In this document: positions 17,327 through 28,682 of the stretch, one piece after another
Layout of the letters: every line of letters starts with the position of its first letter
Position numbering within the stretch: position 1 is the stretch's first letter
Assembly (NCBI GenBank): GCA_027577595.1
Contig: JANBRJ010000009.1
Location: forward strand, 1-64,000
Direction: 5' to 3'
Origin: Coemansia sp. RSA 487
Taxonomy: Eukaryota; Kickxellomycota; Kickxellomycetes; Kickxellales; Kickxellaceae
DNA: 64,000 nt
Notes under the pieces: model-generated
What the model saw: the letters and a program-made list of their open reading frames with translations, nothing else
The model's database searches: none
What the model was told of the DNA's origin: nothing
Position numbers and translations under genes: made by a program

Positions 17327-19232
17327 ATGCTCGCAAGCAGACACAAACACACCAGCAGCCCCGCAATAGTGCCGCTGCAGCCGCAGACCAAGCAGGCACG
17401 AAGCGCAGACAGGCGTCGACAGAGCATTGCATCGGCAGCAGCAGCAGCAGCAACAAATATGTCTACAGCCTCGACTCCATGGAGCTGCGAGCCGCTTGTT
17501 TCTCTTTCGAAAACCACCGTCGAGTGCCGACCAGAGTCTAGCTCACCCTCGTTCATCGACAAAAGCCCTTTTGGTGATCGCTCGGCCGAGCCATCATCTT
17601 CTTTTTCGCTTTCATCTACACCACTTCTTTATTGTAAGCCCACCTCTTCTACGTTCTTTGACGTCCAGTCTTTTCCCTCAAGCTTGCTTCCTCTCATTTC
17701 TCGTCCTCGCAATAGCTTTGAAAAGCTCTTTGACATCATTCCCGACTCCTGCGAATCCGAGTTCGCTCTTCACTCTACGCAATTTACTTTTGACCAGGAC
17801 GCCGAGCTTTGCTCTACACGCGTAGGCAGTAGTATACCCACCGCCGACGCGCCTGCCTCTGCTGGCTACGTAAATTCGAAATTCGCCAATCAGGAAGAAG
17901 TGGAGGAGGAAGGTCACTTGCGTATAGCGCACTCGCCGACAGCCCCAGCCTCTACTTTATCGGCGCCCAATGCAAACTCTCCCGCTCTCTCGCTAATGAT
18001 GAATTTGCGCAAGTTTGCAACATACACAGGAGTCAGCGGCAATCAAAGCACCTCACTGGATTCCTCTTCTTCGCAACGCGCTGCCAGTCTCGGCTCCCAA
18101 AAATCTAGCAGTAGCAGAAGCAACAGTAGCAGCAGAAGCAGTGCAACTGCCACTGCCAGCAACACCAGCAGCCACGAGAGTCTGCTTACATCCCAGCACT
18201 CTGAACTCTCCACCAGCCACCACAGCATAAGCGAGGACAACGCCACTGCATGTTCTCTTGCAGATAGCCAAACCGCAAAGGCAACACACGAGGCGATGAA
18301 CACGCCGCTGGCCATCACACACAGCAGCACCGTCAGTGCTACTAGCAATGCCAAGGATACACCAACACCCCGTTCAACGCGACCACCCGTTCAGCTCCTG
18401 AACAGAAAAGGTGATACGCCCAAGGTTCTTACTCCAACCATCGCCAACAAGGTAAGTCAGTTCTGCGTGCTCTCATCAGTATTTGCTTTTTTTTTGCCAC
18501 GCACTTCTTTTTTTGCTCAACAGCCGCTGTTTGCAATGCGCTTTCTGTGTTCCACAAATATAGCTACGCCCGCTACTGCCTGTCCAGCAGCGCCTGGCAA
18601 AGTCATGGCGTCTTGTCTACAGCATCGACCAACACGGGATCAGCATTCACACAATGCTGGATCTCTGTGCAAACGAAAAGTCCATTCTGCTGGCAATAAA
18701 GGACACAAGGGGAAAGGTGAGTTTTCTCACTGTGCTATGTGCTACTGAAATAGAAACGTGTGTGTGACGTCGTTTATCTTGCTTGTATTCTGAATCATAA
18801 GCCACAGCTAATTCAGTGAAGCTGCCTAAAGATCCTTCTTGGGTGTATTTGCTTTTGTAGGTGTTTGGAGCATTCTTGAACGAGCCCATTCGACTGTCGC
18901 CGTCGTTCTACGGCCAAGGAACGTGCTTTTTGTGGAAAGCATTCAGATCCAGCCCAGAGTCCCGCCGCAAGGACGCTGTCAAAAGCTTCAAGTACACTGG
19001 CGGAAACGAGTACTTTATTCTCTGCGATCCTGACTTTGTAGCTATCGGAGGCGGGCGTGGAAAGTTTGGTCTGTGGTTCAAGAGCGATTTTCTGCATGGC
19101 TATTCGGCGCGCTGCCCGACATTCAACAATGAGCCGCTTTGCTTGGACCCGACCAGCCCGAAAAACGCAGACGTCGATGCACAGCAAGAATTTGTTGTTG
19201 GGCATTTGGAGATCTGGGCCTTCAACTCCTAA
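17327..19232 (+). CDS. OXR1: TLDc domain protein, OXR1 type
   Basis: Exons 17327-18451, 18564-18716 and 18861-19232 are joined in phase 0 at both junctions (AAG/GTAAGT...ATATAG; AAG/GTGAGT...TTGTAG), giving 549 residues. The first 370 residues are serine- and alanine-rich and probably disordered. From VLTPTIANK the sequence enters the TLDc domain: LRPLLPVQQRLAKSWRLVYS, DQHGISIHTM, then VFGAFLNEPIRLSPSFYGQG, FLWKAF, the G-G-N-E-Y-F-I strand and the closing HLEIWAF. TLDc proteins of the OXR1 group protect against oxidative stress and can bind and disassemble V-ATPase. The disordered half is longer than in yeast Oxr1. The start could lie downstream, at 17459. Confidence 0.9.
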
Positions 19233-19415
19233 GTCTGTCTGGTACGAAAAAAAGCAACTGAGTCTCTGCTCTTTCAAAGCTAGCTGTGTTTATATTTTCA
19301 CTTTTTTTTAGTCATTATTCATCTGTCAATATTATGTCAACACACGTCCACGTACGTCTGTATTTTTCTTTGATTACTGCTTGCTATTTAAGCTTATTTC
19401 TTGAGCAACAGAGTT

Positions 19416-20825
19416 TCAAATGGTATTTGCTGGTTCTGTGCTTGAGGCTTCCTGAATCCACTGTGCAAAAACGCCGGGTCTCGACCGGTGAAGCCGATCG
19501 ATACATGTCCGTGTTTCCTCTGGGCAGATCTTCACAAGCTTGCGCACGACACAAACGATGCCTTGCTGAAGCTCATCGACGCTCGCAATGCTTTCCATCT
19601 TGTGTTTGGTGCTCGCCCACGAGTACGCCAGCGCAGCAACAATTTCTGCCCCATACACATGCATCCTCTGTGGACACGCATCGATCAGCACCAGTAGCTG
19701 GTGGACAATGGTCAGGTGCAAGTCACAGATATCCTGGGAGAGGTAGACCGGGGACCGCAAGCCCTGTGCAAGTATCCCAACTAGGGGGCGCAAGTATCGT
19801 GCGATCGCGCACCCCAGTGGACCGCAGAGCACGCCGATCTGTGTGTACAGAACAGCGGAAGCCGCAACATTGTCGCTCACGTATATTTCGTTGGCAACAA
19901 CCTTATCGACCAACTGCCACCATCCTTGCGCATACGTGCTCTTCTGCGGGATATCGTGTAAAATGTGCGCACACGCAACGGCCGCTTCGAATGCACTTGC
20001 CAGAAGATCCGCCGCAATGTCCTTGCTGTCCGAGCGGTACAGCAGACACGCATATACGCTTTTGTCGATCGCGCCGACGATGCCAGATTTGCGCAGAAAG
20101 TTGGTCCATCCCTTGCGACTAAGCAGCTTGGTGACTATCCGCAAGCCCCACAGCTTTGCATGGCACTCGTAGTCTTCGACAAGCGCAAGCATTACGGGGA
20201 GAATGCTGGATATCGTCTCGGCTATTGCGTCGTCGCAAAGATGATCGAGCGCCCAAGAGAACGTCGCGATGCATTGCGGGTTCTTTCTCCACCGCGCGTC
20301 GTCGCTCTGACTGCTGTCCTTGTATGCAGAACCACTGTTCCCAGATCCGCTGGCTCCTGCATCCATTAGCACGTAGTCATGCTGCTGCTGCTGCTGCTGC
20401 TTTTGGTGTTGCGTGGACTGCTGTCCAATCGTGCTGCTTCGACTTTTTGACACAAAATAAGGACGCACGAACGACATGTATATACTGCGGAATGTAGTAC
20501 CATCTATTGGAAGAGTGACTGGATCAATGTCCATGTGCGCTGCGATCGCGGTTATACACTCATTAGCTTGCTCTCGCATATCGACTGTTGTCCAGCTAAA
20601 CCCAGGGTCCGCAAAGCTCGAGGCAACTGCAAGCGATTCCGTCCATTGTTGTCGTGTTACCGACAATTTACTATTCTCGTCGGCTGCGTCTTTGGATATG
20701 GCTTCTTTGTACTGGAGTATACTGTCTGTAATCCGCCCGGCACTTGGCGGTGTCTCGTCAATCGGCCATTTCACAATATCCCAAAGCGAATTGCAAAAAT
20801 GCTCATAACTGTCCCTATACGCCAT
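19416..20825 (-). CDS. TTI2: TELO2-interacting protein 2 (TTI2) homologue
   Basis: A 469-residue single-exon gene from the ATG at 20825. The middle and C-terminal parts are helical repeats with the TTI2 pattern: ILPVMLALVEDYECHAKLWGLRIVTKLL, then the G-I-V-G-A-I-D-K-S-V helix and YACLLYRSD. With TEL2 and TTI1 it forms the TTT complex, an Hsp90/R2TP co-chaperone that stabilises PIKK kinases such as TOR, ATM and ATR. A Q-rich insertion (six glutamines, CTG repeat at about 20383-20403) and a serine-glycine loop near residues 150-185 are not part of the fold. Family call is probable, made on the repeat signature. Confidence 0.72.
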   Translation of the reverse strand: MAYRDSYEHFCNSLWDIVKWPIDETPPSAGRITDSILQYKEAISKDAADENSKLSVTRQQWTESLAVASSFADPGFSWTTVDMREQANECITAIAAHMDIDPVTLPIDGTTFRSIYMSFVRPYFVSKSRSSTIGQQSTQHQKQQQQQQHDYVLMDAGASGSGNSGSAYKDSSQSDDARWRKNPQCIATFSWALDHLCDDAIAETISSILPVMLALVEDYECHAKLWGLRIVTKLLSRKGWTNFLRKSGIVGAIDKSVYACLLYRSDSKDIAADLLASAFEAAVACAHILHDIPQKSTYAQGWWQLVDKVVANEIYVSDNVAASAVLYTQIGVLCGPLGCAIARYLRPLVGILAQGLRSPVYLSQDICDLHLTIVHQLLVLIDACPQRMHVYGAEIVAALAYSWASTKHKMESIASVDELQQGIVCVVRKLVKICPEETRTCIDRLHRSRPGVFAQWIQEASSTEPANTI

Positions 20826-21393
20826 TGTGACCTTTCTGCGCAATATCCTATATTTAATTTTGTTCGCATACGTCTAAAATAACTATTATCCTAGTAAAAA
20901 TGAAATGGGAAATATACAAAACAATACGCTTTGCGGTCGGATCAGATGAAATTCATAAAAACAATAAAATACCGCTTTTTAAATAATGGCAATTGTGGGC
21001 AACTATATACGATCAAATTTTTACAAAAGATAATACCATTGCAACATGAAAACTGAAACTGAAAATAAGAGAAAGTAAAAAATCTTACCAATTTTGAAAA
21101 AAAAAGATAATCAAACATAAGAATATAAAAAAGTACACTTTGAAGTCACATATCGTGTGCCAGATACTACAAGCATACTAAAACAGCATACTTTGCTTGC
21201 GTTGTTTTTTTGTCTGTGTGCAATTGCAGAAGCGACGCAGTTGCTCTTTTATATGCTTGGGATAAATGTGGCCCAAGCAACTCTGCCATCGCTTTGTTTT
21301 TAACAGCAGGCCTTTTAGATGACATCTTGCAAGTGTCAAGAAAAAGAGTCCATGTGGGAGGCATTTCCAGCCTGGGCACATCGACCTTACGCT
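20826..21393. other. AT-rich gap between TTI2 and the CCCH gene
   Basis: It contains the TTI2 promoter and the CCCH gene's 3' end. Very AT-rich, with A runs at 21096-21110. No coding frame is supported. Confidence 0.45.
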
Positions 21394-24300
21394 CTAAACT
21401 GATGGTCTAGATAACGCAGACGCGCCAGTGATAGGCATATTGATGCCCTTGGGCTTTACAGCATTAATTGAGCTGCCTTCGGCGTGGCCAAACGTCGTCA
21501 GGCTGGAAAACCTTTGTGCAAACCCTTCCATAGAAATAAACTGAGGATTGGGCGTCATCGGGTTATTCGTTCCGTTGTTCACACGGCTGCGGGCAGGAGC
21601 GTCCTGCTCAAGCTCAAACAGGTCGTCGTAGTTATCCGATGTTGTCGAAGACCCATTCATGCTCCCTCCAGCAGCAACAGCAGCAGCAGCAGCAGCAGTG
21701 TAGCTGTGGCCAAATCTTCCGCTGTTGGCATTCGAGTTGGCTTGGATAGAGTTTGCCGCTGGCAGGCTTAAACCAGCGCTACCAAATATGCTGCTGAGTT
21801 GGGAACCGCCTGAAAAGCTGCCGGATAGACCCGAAGGCAGCGTCCCTGCAGCTGCGTCGTTTTGTGTTCTTAGCCTTTGCCCAATCGCACCTGGTCGCGT
21901 GCCGTCGATCTGGGAGCCCATCATCATGCTATTGCTGTGATCGTTGTAGCTGTTGCTAATCGCAGAAGCAAAAGGCGACGAGTGGTGGTGGCTGTTGTTG
22001 TTGCTGGCAGATTGTCTTTGAACATTTACCGACTGTGCCCAGTTCTGAAGCTGCTGTTGGTATGGCATTTTCTGGCCATGAATCTGGCGCTGCTCCTGTT
22101 CCAGCGAGGCGTCTGCACCCGAGTACGAGCCGTAAGTATCCCAGATACCGCCCATTCCGGCTCTGCTGTTGTTGCCATTGGACATGAGCGACGTATCAAA
22201 GGGAAGGGAGTGAATATCGGTTAGCAAATACCCCCCTCCCTGGTTATCTCTAGCCAAGAATGGGCTGTTTTGCGAGCTGACTTGGAACGGCCTAGCGGCG
22301 TCGCGGTACTCTCCATTATTTCCGATGCCCATTAGATCCGTTCCAGTGGACAACCCAGAAAGAGTTGGTGACAAAATGTGGCTGTTTGAGCGGAGACGAC
22401 CAGTAGCTGCCTGTCTGTTAGCACCTGCCACAGGACTTCCCAGAGATCCGTCCGGATAAGGCCTTGAAGAACTGCCGCTGTTTTCATTAAAGTCTGCACC
22501 TGCGGCAAGCGAGGCCAGGGGGCTAAACGGCTCGTTGTCGTTGGCAAGACTCGACGAACGGAAAGAGCGTCCAAATAGCTCGGTATTGCGCGGGACCGAC
22601 CGAGCACCTCCAATAGCATCCATCGCCGGTGACATGTCCAGATGCCCAAGCTTGGGTCCGTCGATACCGTTACGCATGGGCCTGTGGATTGAATTGGCAA
22701 GCTGCTGTGGCTGAAGAGATCCATGGTAGCCCGTGTGATGTGAGCTGCCAACAGCTTCGAATGCAGACGAGTCCTGCAGTGATGTACTCCCGTTAACAGC
22801 AGTAAAAGCATGGCGGTTCATCAGATGGTTCGAGCTGTCACCATGGGGACTGCGAGCAAACGACTGTGCCATTGGCGATCCGCTAGCGCTTGGTAGAGCG
22901 TCTGTCGGACGTGCAATGTCCTTGAACTGGTCCAACAATGGGATAGAGCTCGACAGGAACGGCGAGCTAGCAAAGGGCTGATGTGCTGCACCGTGCGACA
23001 GCGCCAAGTTGTCGATGCGCATGCTGTCCTGCATGCTGAGGCCGCCGTGTGAGGGAGCATCATCATTTCCACCGCGGAATGGACGGCTAAATCCAGAAGC
23101 ACCGGGCTTTGGGATCGGCTGCGACTGCGTATTAGTGCCATGGCCGCCAGAAATGTCAAACTCCGAGCGGAGCGGCGAGTCCGAGTTGCTGCCATGCTGT
23201 TCTCCAAAGGTGATGCTGTCGCTGTCCTGGCTGGCGAGCCCGTACGTTGGCGACTGGCCGAATTCAAACACGCCAGAGTCGTTTTGGAGGTTGCGGTTTC
23301 TGGCATTAACTCTGTTTTTCTGGTTGGCCTGATAACGATCGTCGCGAAGTGCCGAACCAATTGATCCAGACGTCCATGCTCCAGTATTTGAGACATCGTT
23401 GTCATTGGACCCAACGCTACCAGAGGATTCGTTTGGAGGGCTTGCGCTGGATGTGGTTCTGCTGCCAGTGGCGCCTTGGCTAAACGCAGCGTTTCTTGAC
23501 GACGACGACGACGACAAAGATTTGTTTTCGGCGCCCGAATAGCCCAGACGACCGCCACCCGCCATGCGGCCAGCAGCAGCGTCGCTGTATGCGGTCTCTG
23601 CAGCGGCGACACGATCCCTCTTCATGAGGCTACCAGCGCCAGATCCACTGCGCATACTTCCTTTTGGTACGGATTCGCTAGCCCCGTTGCCGCCAGAACC
23701 AGCACGAATGTTCTGCGCATTGCGTGCATTGTTGATACTGATTCCAGGCTTTGCGGAGCGAGATATGGAGCCGTTGTCGTTTTGGCCGATATGGAGTAAC
23801 GCGCATTTGTTTCCGTATCTGCAGTTCCCCTTCGAAAAGTACTTGCACACCGACTTTTCGACAAGGAGGGTCATGTCGTGCGAGAAAAAGCAGTTGGAGC
23901 CGGCGGTGCAGTTTCCGTGCCTGTAAAATTTGCACGGTATGTGCCTTGTCGATCCGCCTATAAGCGTTGAAACCATAAAGCAAAACAAATCCAGCATGCG
24001 GGAGAAAAAACGGACGAATCAGGTCAGACACAATAGAGATACGGTTTAGTTGAACGTTTCACCATTCTACGACAACAACATTGGCCAAGACCACAAAATG
24101 CAAAACATGCAAAGCGGCAGCAATCTCTGAGGCTTTGTCAAAATTAAAAAGGAAGCATTGAACATAGCCAAGATGGAACAGCAGCAGTAGCCATGTATTT
24201 TTCGCCCCTGCCCTTTGAACAAAGGTGCATTGTATTATGTTTACTCACCATTGCGGCCGCCTCCAGGCTTTGTGCGCTGGTCCGAGGAATCCTGCTCTCC

Positions 24301-24888
24301 CGAGGCTGCCGACGAGTCTCGTCTCTGGCGCTGGCGAGACTTTGCACTGGTCATGCCTACAGTAATGCGGACAAAAACGAAATGAAAAGAAAGGAAAAGA
24401 AAAGCCCGTCATTTGCAAAAAGCCAGGTGCCAAACCAGAACATGCACGTGCACGGCATCAGGCAATGTTAATAAGATGCTAGAAAAGATGTCGTGGTGAA
24501 AGAAAAAGGGCTTGCTCGCCCCTCCCCAAATGTGTGTTAAACAACGTGTGTATGCCTTGCGCCCCCCACAACCTTGTTGTGTGCCAGAGCAGGGCAGGTT
24601 TGTACGATGCTAGCAGAATCCCACACCAAACAAAAGCACAGAAACAATGCAAGCAAAACTGTGATTTGAAAGATACATACCAGCATGGTTGTCGTCAAGG
24701 TCATCGTCTGGGCTTTCTTCAAAGCCGTCCTCGTTCTCCGAGCTTTCAATCGAATCACGCAGCTCGGGGGTCGGCCCAGACGATTGCTCGCGAGTCTGGG
24801 GCCGCTGGCGAGACCTGGTGGCAGCAGGCGCTGCAAGCGCTGCTGTTTCTTTCGCTTGTTGACGTTGCGATGGCTGTGGGCGTGACAT
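21394..24888 (-). CDS. CCCH zinc-finger protein with long disordered tail
   Basis: Exons 24681-24888, 24249-24356 and 21394-23957 join in matching phase (phase 1 twice) to 959 residues. Introns are 324 and 291 bases, with GTATGT...GTAG and GTGAGT...TATAG ends. Exons 1-2 encode a disordered acidic-then-basic head. Exon 3 opens with two adjacent CCCH fingers (C-x7-C-x5-C-x3-H each: CKFYRHGNCTAGSNCFFSH and CKYFSKGNCRYGNKCALLH, about residues 113-160). The remaining 800 residues are Ser/Asn/Gly/Gln-rich with an alanine run. Paired CCCH fingers bind RNA, and such tails promote RNP granule assembly. The layout resembles fungal Cps3-like proteins, but orthology is not proven. A 3.8-kb gene-free region lies upstream. 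Confidence 0.82.
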
Positions 24889-27800
24889 GTTTATGTCGAT
24901 TCTGTTTTATTCGCCTTTTTGGTTGCTATCAGCAAGTATTAAAGATAGGAAGACACACAAGTCTTGTAATAAACTGCTTTTTTAGCTATATGGCACTGGT
25001 GTCGAAGGAGTCGCAAACCTGTAGTAGTACACACTCGAAAAGCTGTTTGGATGGAGCAGTGGGCTACTGGCAGCAAACCAAGCACGATAGAACAGTGGTT
25101 TTTGTTTTATGCGCGCCTCTCCGAGTTTTTGCTTTGTTTTTAGGGTTTTGTGTGTGCTTTTTTTTTTACAAGAGGATAGAGCCAAAAGTTGGATAGAAAA
25201 ATAAAAGACGTGCACAGGAATGGAAAGGGAAAGAGAGAGAAGGGGGATGTTCAACACACAAGAAGGCTCGGGGGAAGGGGTTTTTCTTTGTACAGGCTGT
25301 GTGCAGTCAAGTCCAACTATCGATGCGCGTGTGGCTAGAAACGAACCAAGGGTGAGCAGGAAATAATACCAGAGGGGGTGACTGCTTCCAAGAGTAAAAC
25401 GGGGAGAGGGTAAAAAGAAAAGAAAAGCGGAGACGAAGAACCCACGCTCTTGTCGATAAGGGAAAGGAGGGAGAGAAACAAGAAAGAGGCAATGTGCGAT
25501 AGGATTCTAGATATTAAAAAGGTAAAGAAAACAGAGTCCGGAAAGTAAGATAAGCAGGACTTCGAGAAAATAGAGACACGCAAAGAGCATAGTAAAGAGG
25601 GCAAGGCTGGAAGGAGCTGGGATTGCTCGTTCTATGGATAAAGCCAAAAAGCCAAAAGAGAACAGAACGACCATGAATGATATACAAGGTCTGCACACAG
25701 TAGCCTCCCGCTTTGTTTACTCTGTGCGTGTTGCAATTACACTCGTGCAAGCGGTGAGCGAAAACCACTGAAGAGCAGCGCACTTATGAGCAGCAGGGGA
25801 GTGATGCAGAAGCAAGCTGTGTGGTATTTTTGGTTTTGTGCGGGATTGCGATTGCAACATGTGTGTGCATTTTTAGACTATTCTTTTGCTTTTGGATATG
25901 CCATACTCGGAAAGCTTTATTTAGCCTTTCCGCTTTGTCTCCATTCATCGTGTGGCCCAAGGTCTCTCTGCCGCCGCTGTTTCCGATATGCCAAGGAGGC
26001 GAGCCCTAGCATATCCCTGATATGTTGTGATATAATGAATTACATATTCGCAACACGGAAATAACAATGAAAGCTCAAAGAGGTGCCCGTGCTGAAAAAT
26101 AGATAAAACAAGGAAGAGGGGAATTCCTCATGTGGCGGTTTCCCTTCTCTCAGCTTCAATGTGGCATGCAATGCAAAATGGGGTAGTCACAGATAGAACA
26201 AGCGCGGATACTTACCCCTTTTCAGGATTTTTTGTTTCTCGTCGGATGCAGTATGCAAATATGTGTATGTGGAGAGGACAGGTGCTGTTGTGAGAATGTC
26301 GGCTCTACTTTTTGATATACCAAATATCGCAAATCGCGGAACGGAAAACAAATAAATGAAGAAGAAAAAAGTAGTTTGTGCAAGCAAGCAGGTTGGTAAA
26401 GGCGAGATGAATGCGCGCGTGTGCAATCGAAATTGCAGTTGCTCTTATTCGCAAGTGCCACTACAGAGAGGCTTTGTAGTTGCTGTACTTTTGTGTGCTG
26501 CTTTGCAGGATAACGCTCTAACAAGCAAGCACTATTCTTTATACGTAGTTGGCTAAACGTTAAAAGACAAAACTATTCGACGAAATAAGAGGAGAAGGAA
26601 GCCAAGCCTTGCAGATTGCGTGGTAGAGGAAGGCAAATATGAATATTTTTGAAGCGTCAGGAGGGATAGCGACAAATGCTGAGAAAGAAAAAATATTATG
26701 AAGGGGATATTTTTAGTGTTTAGTTTTTGTTTAAATATAGCTTTTTTGTGTGTCAGAGTATCCAGCTAATTTTGAGATGTAGAATAAGGATTGGGTACAG
26801 ACAGAGGTTGTGGCAAATGCGAAGGACCAAAAGCTCGCTCGTTGGGTAATGAAATAAAATGAACAGAAAAAACAAATAATAAACGAAACAAAAAGAGGAC
26901 CAAAGTATGGACTGTGGCAGAGTTTTGTAATAAATAGAAAAATGAGAAATATGTTTTATAATGTTGTTTTTGCAAACAGCTATCGTATATTGTCACTGTT
27001 GCCGTCACTGCTTGTTGCTAATGCCTCATGGCTACGTTCACTGGGGCTAGATAAAGGGTTCTTTTGGGATGTGAGTGAAACGCGCAATTGCACAACAGAA
27101 AGAAAAGAAGCAATACAAGAGTGTTCAGGGGTAAACGAATAGCTATTGCCAAACGCAAAAGGATGGAGAGGAGATATGTGAATGCAGTGCTGTTTATTGT
27201 CAACCGATACCAAGGTGACTTTTAATTATTCAGCGGCTTTGGAAAGGGGTTTAAAGAATAAATGTAAAAAATAGATTAAAAATAATATATATAGAGCAAT
27301 AGTCCGAAAACATGGAAATCGAGCAGCAAAAAGGAAGAAAGGGGAGAATAGGAACGGGCAGCGCCAGGGCCAAATGGTTTGTGATAACACGTATGTTTGC
27401 CAACTCTGCTTGGCACAAATTAATGCACGGGGTGGGGGAGGGGTGTTGGCAAGTGTACGATCGCATATGCCTTCTTCCCAGGACATCATTCTGCATCTGC
27501 GGGCTATTGTCAAATGTGCTTGTTTGACGAGACACACAAAAGACATCCTCCTCGCTCTTCGTTTCTGCTTCGTGCCCTACGCTTTGTTGTGCTATGTGTG
27601 CGTATGTCCAAATAGCTGGACGGTATCGCTCTTTTTAGCAAAGGATACCTTCCTCGCTCTGCCCTGAAATTGCGTCGAAATTTTACGTGCATTCGAAGGT
27701 GGGAGCGGGAAATGAGGGAGGGGTGTTGCCTGCTGCCAGGTGCACACTGTTGCAGATGCGATCGCCACAGCTGAACAAAGAAAAAAAAAGAACACAACCA

Positions 27801-28682
27801 CGACTTGCAAAAACCCGCCATTAGAAAACCAGCATGCTGGCGAGAGTTGTGGTGTGTTGTGTGCACCCGCTATAGCGTTTTCCTCCTTCACACGCTTTCG
27901 TTGTGTGCTGAGTTCAAAAATAGTCTGTTAGAAATGAGTTCTGAGCAATCGAGGGTCTGAGGGGCTGGGTCTGAGGGGCTGGGTCTGTGCCACCCCCTTT
28001 CTTCTTTGCTGCCTTCAATCCGTTACACCATCCAATTGTTCTCTTGAATTTCGTTTTTTACCGCCCCGCGCTCCCTGTGCTCCTGGATCCTGCTTTCAAT
28101 TTCATTTTTACAATCGCCATATCCCCTGGACTGGTTTGCGCAGTAGCACTTTTAATCTGCTACTGCGCGCAACAAGAAGGGGAGGACCCATCATCATTGT
28201 TCGACGTGCGAAATGCCCTAGCGCATTTGTGATTGCTAGGTGGGGAGGCGGGCGCGCCTTTCTCCCTTATGTTTTTCTCATTTCGCCTGTTTGAGTGTTT
28301 GCATTGTTCTGCTTACACCCACATCGCCATTGGAACTGAATGAATCCCGTGCAGCACAACCGCTTTCATGAACACATATTGTTGCTGTGCCATTCAAATC
28401 ACAATCAATACATTTTATTGAGCGCTTCCTTCACCTCACTCCCTTCGAAACAAGTGAAATGAGGACTAATCTACAACGACAAGATGTGAATGTGCAAATC
28501 TTGGGTTGTGTTCTGCTCATGTGGCTCCAGAAGAGAACAAGGAACAAGACATGCCGCCTCATAAAAGCATGGCTTTTGTGGATTACGTCAATACTCAGAC
28601 AAACAACCAATGGCGCAAACGTCCAAACTCCGTTGATTCACACAAAAAACAGCGGGTGTCACGAATTCATTTCCTGCTGGAT
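24889..28682. other. Long stretch with no supportable gene
   Basis: Nearly 3.8 kb between the CCCH gene start and the 3' end of HAUS5, in a window where gaps are usually under 1 kb. The plus strand is strongly purine-rich at about 25190-25640. A 14-base unit is repeated twice in tandem at 27957-27984. Open frames are short, cysteine- and hydrophobic-rich, and unconnected by splice sites. It could be a long promoter or 5' leader of the CCCH gene, or contain a non-coding RNA; I see no rRNA, tRNA or snRNA signature. Confidence 0.45.
27957..27984 (+). repeat. Two tandem copies of a 14-base unit
   Basis: CTGAGGGGCTGGGT occurs twice in a row with no mismatch, flanked by partial units (GAGGGT before, CTG after). 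Small and probably a replication-slippage product. Confidence 0.8.

Noticed and set aside
22821-23612. 263-residue frame overlapping the CCCH protein in another frame
   Set aside because: Same-strand alternative frame of a low-complexity region; no start context, no domain.
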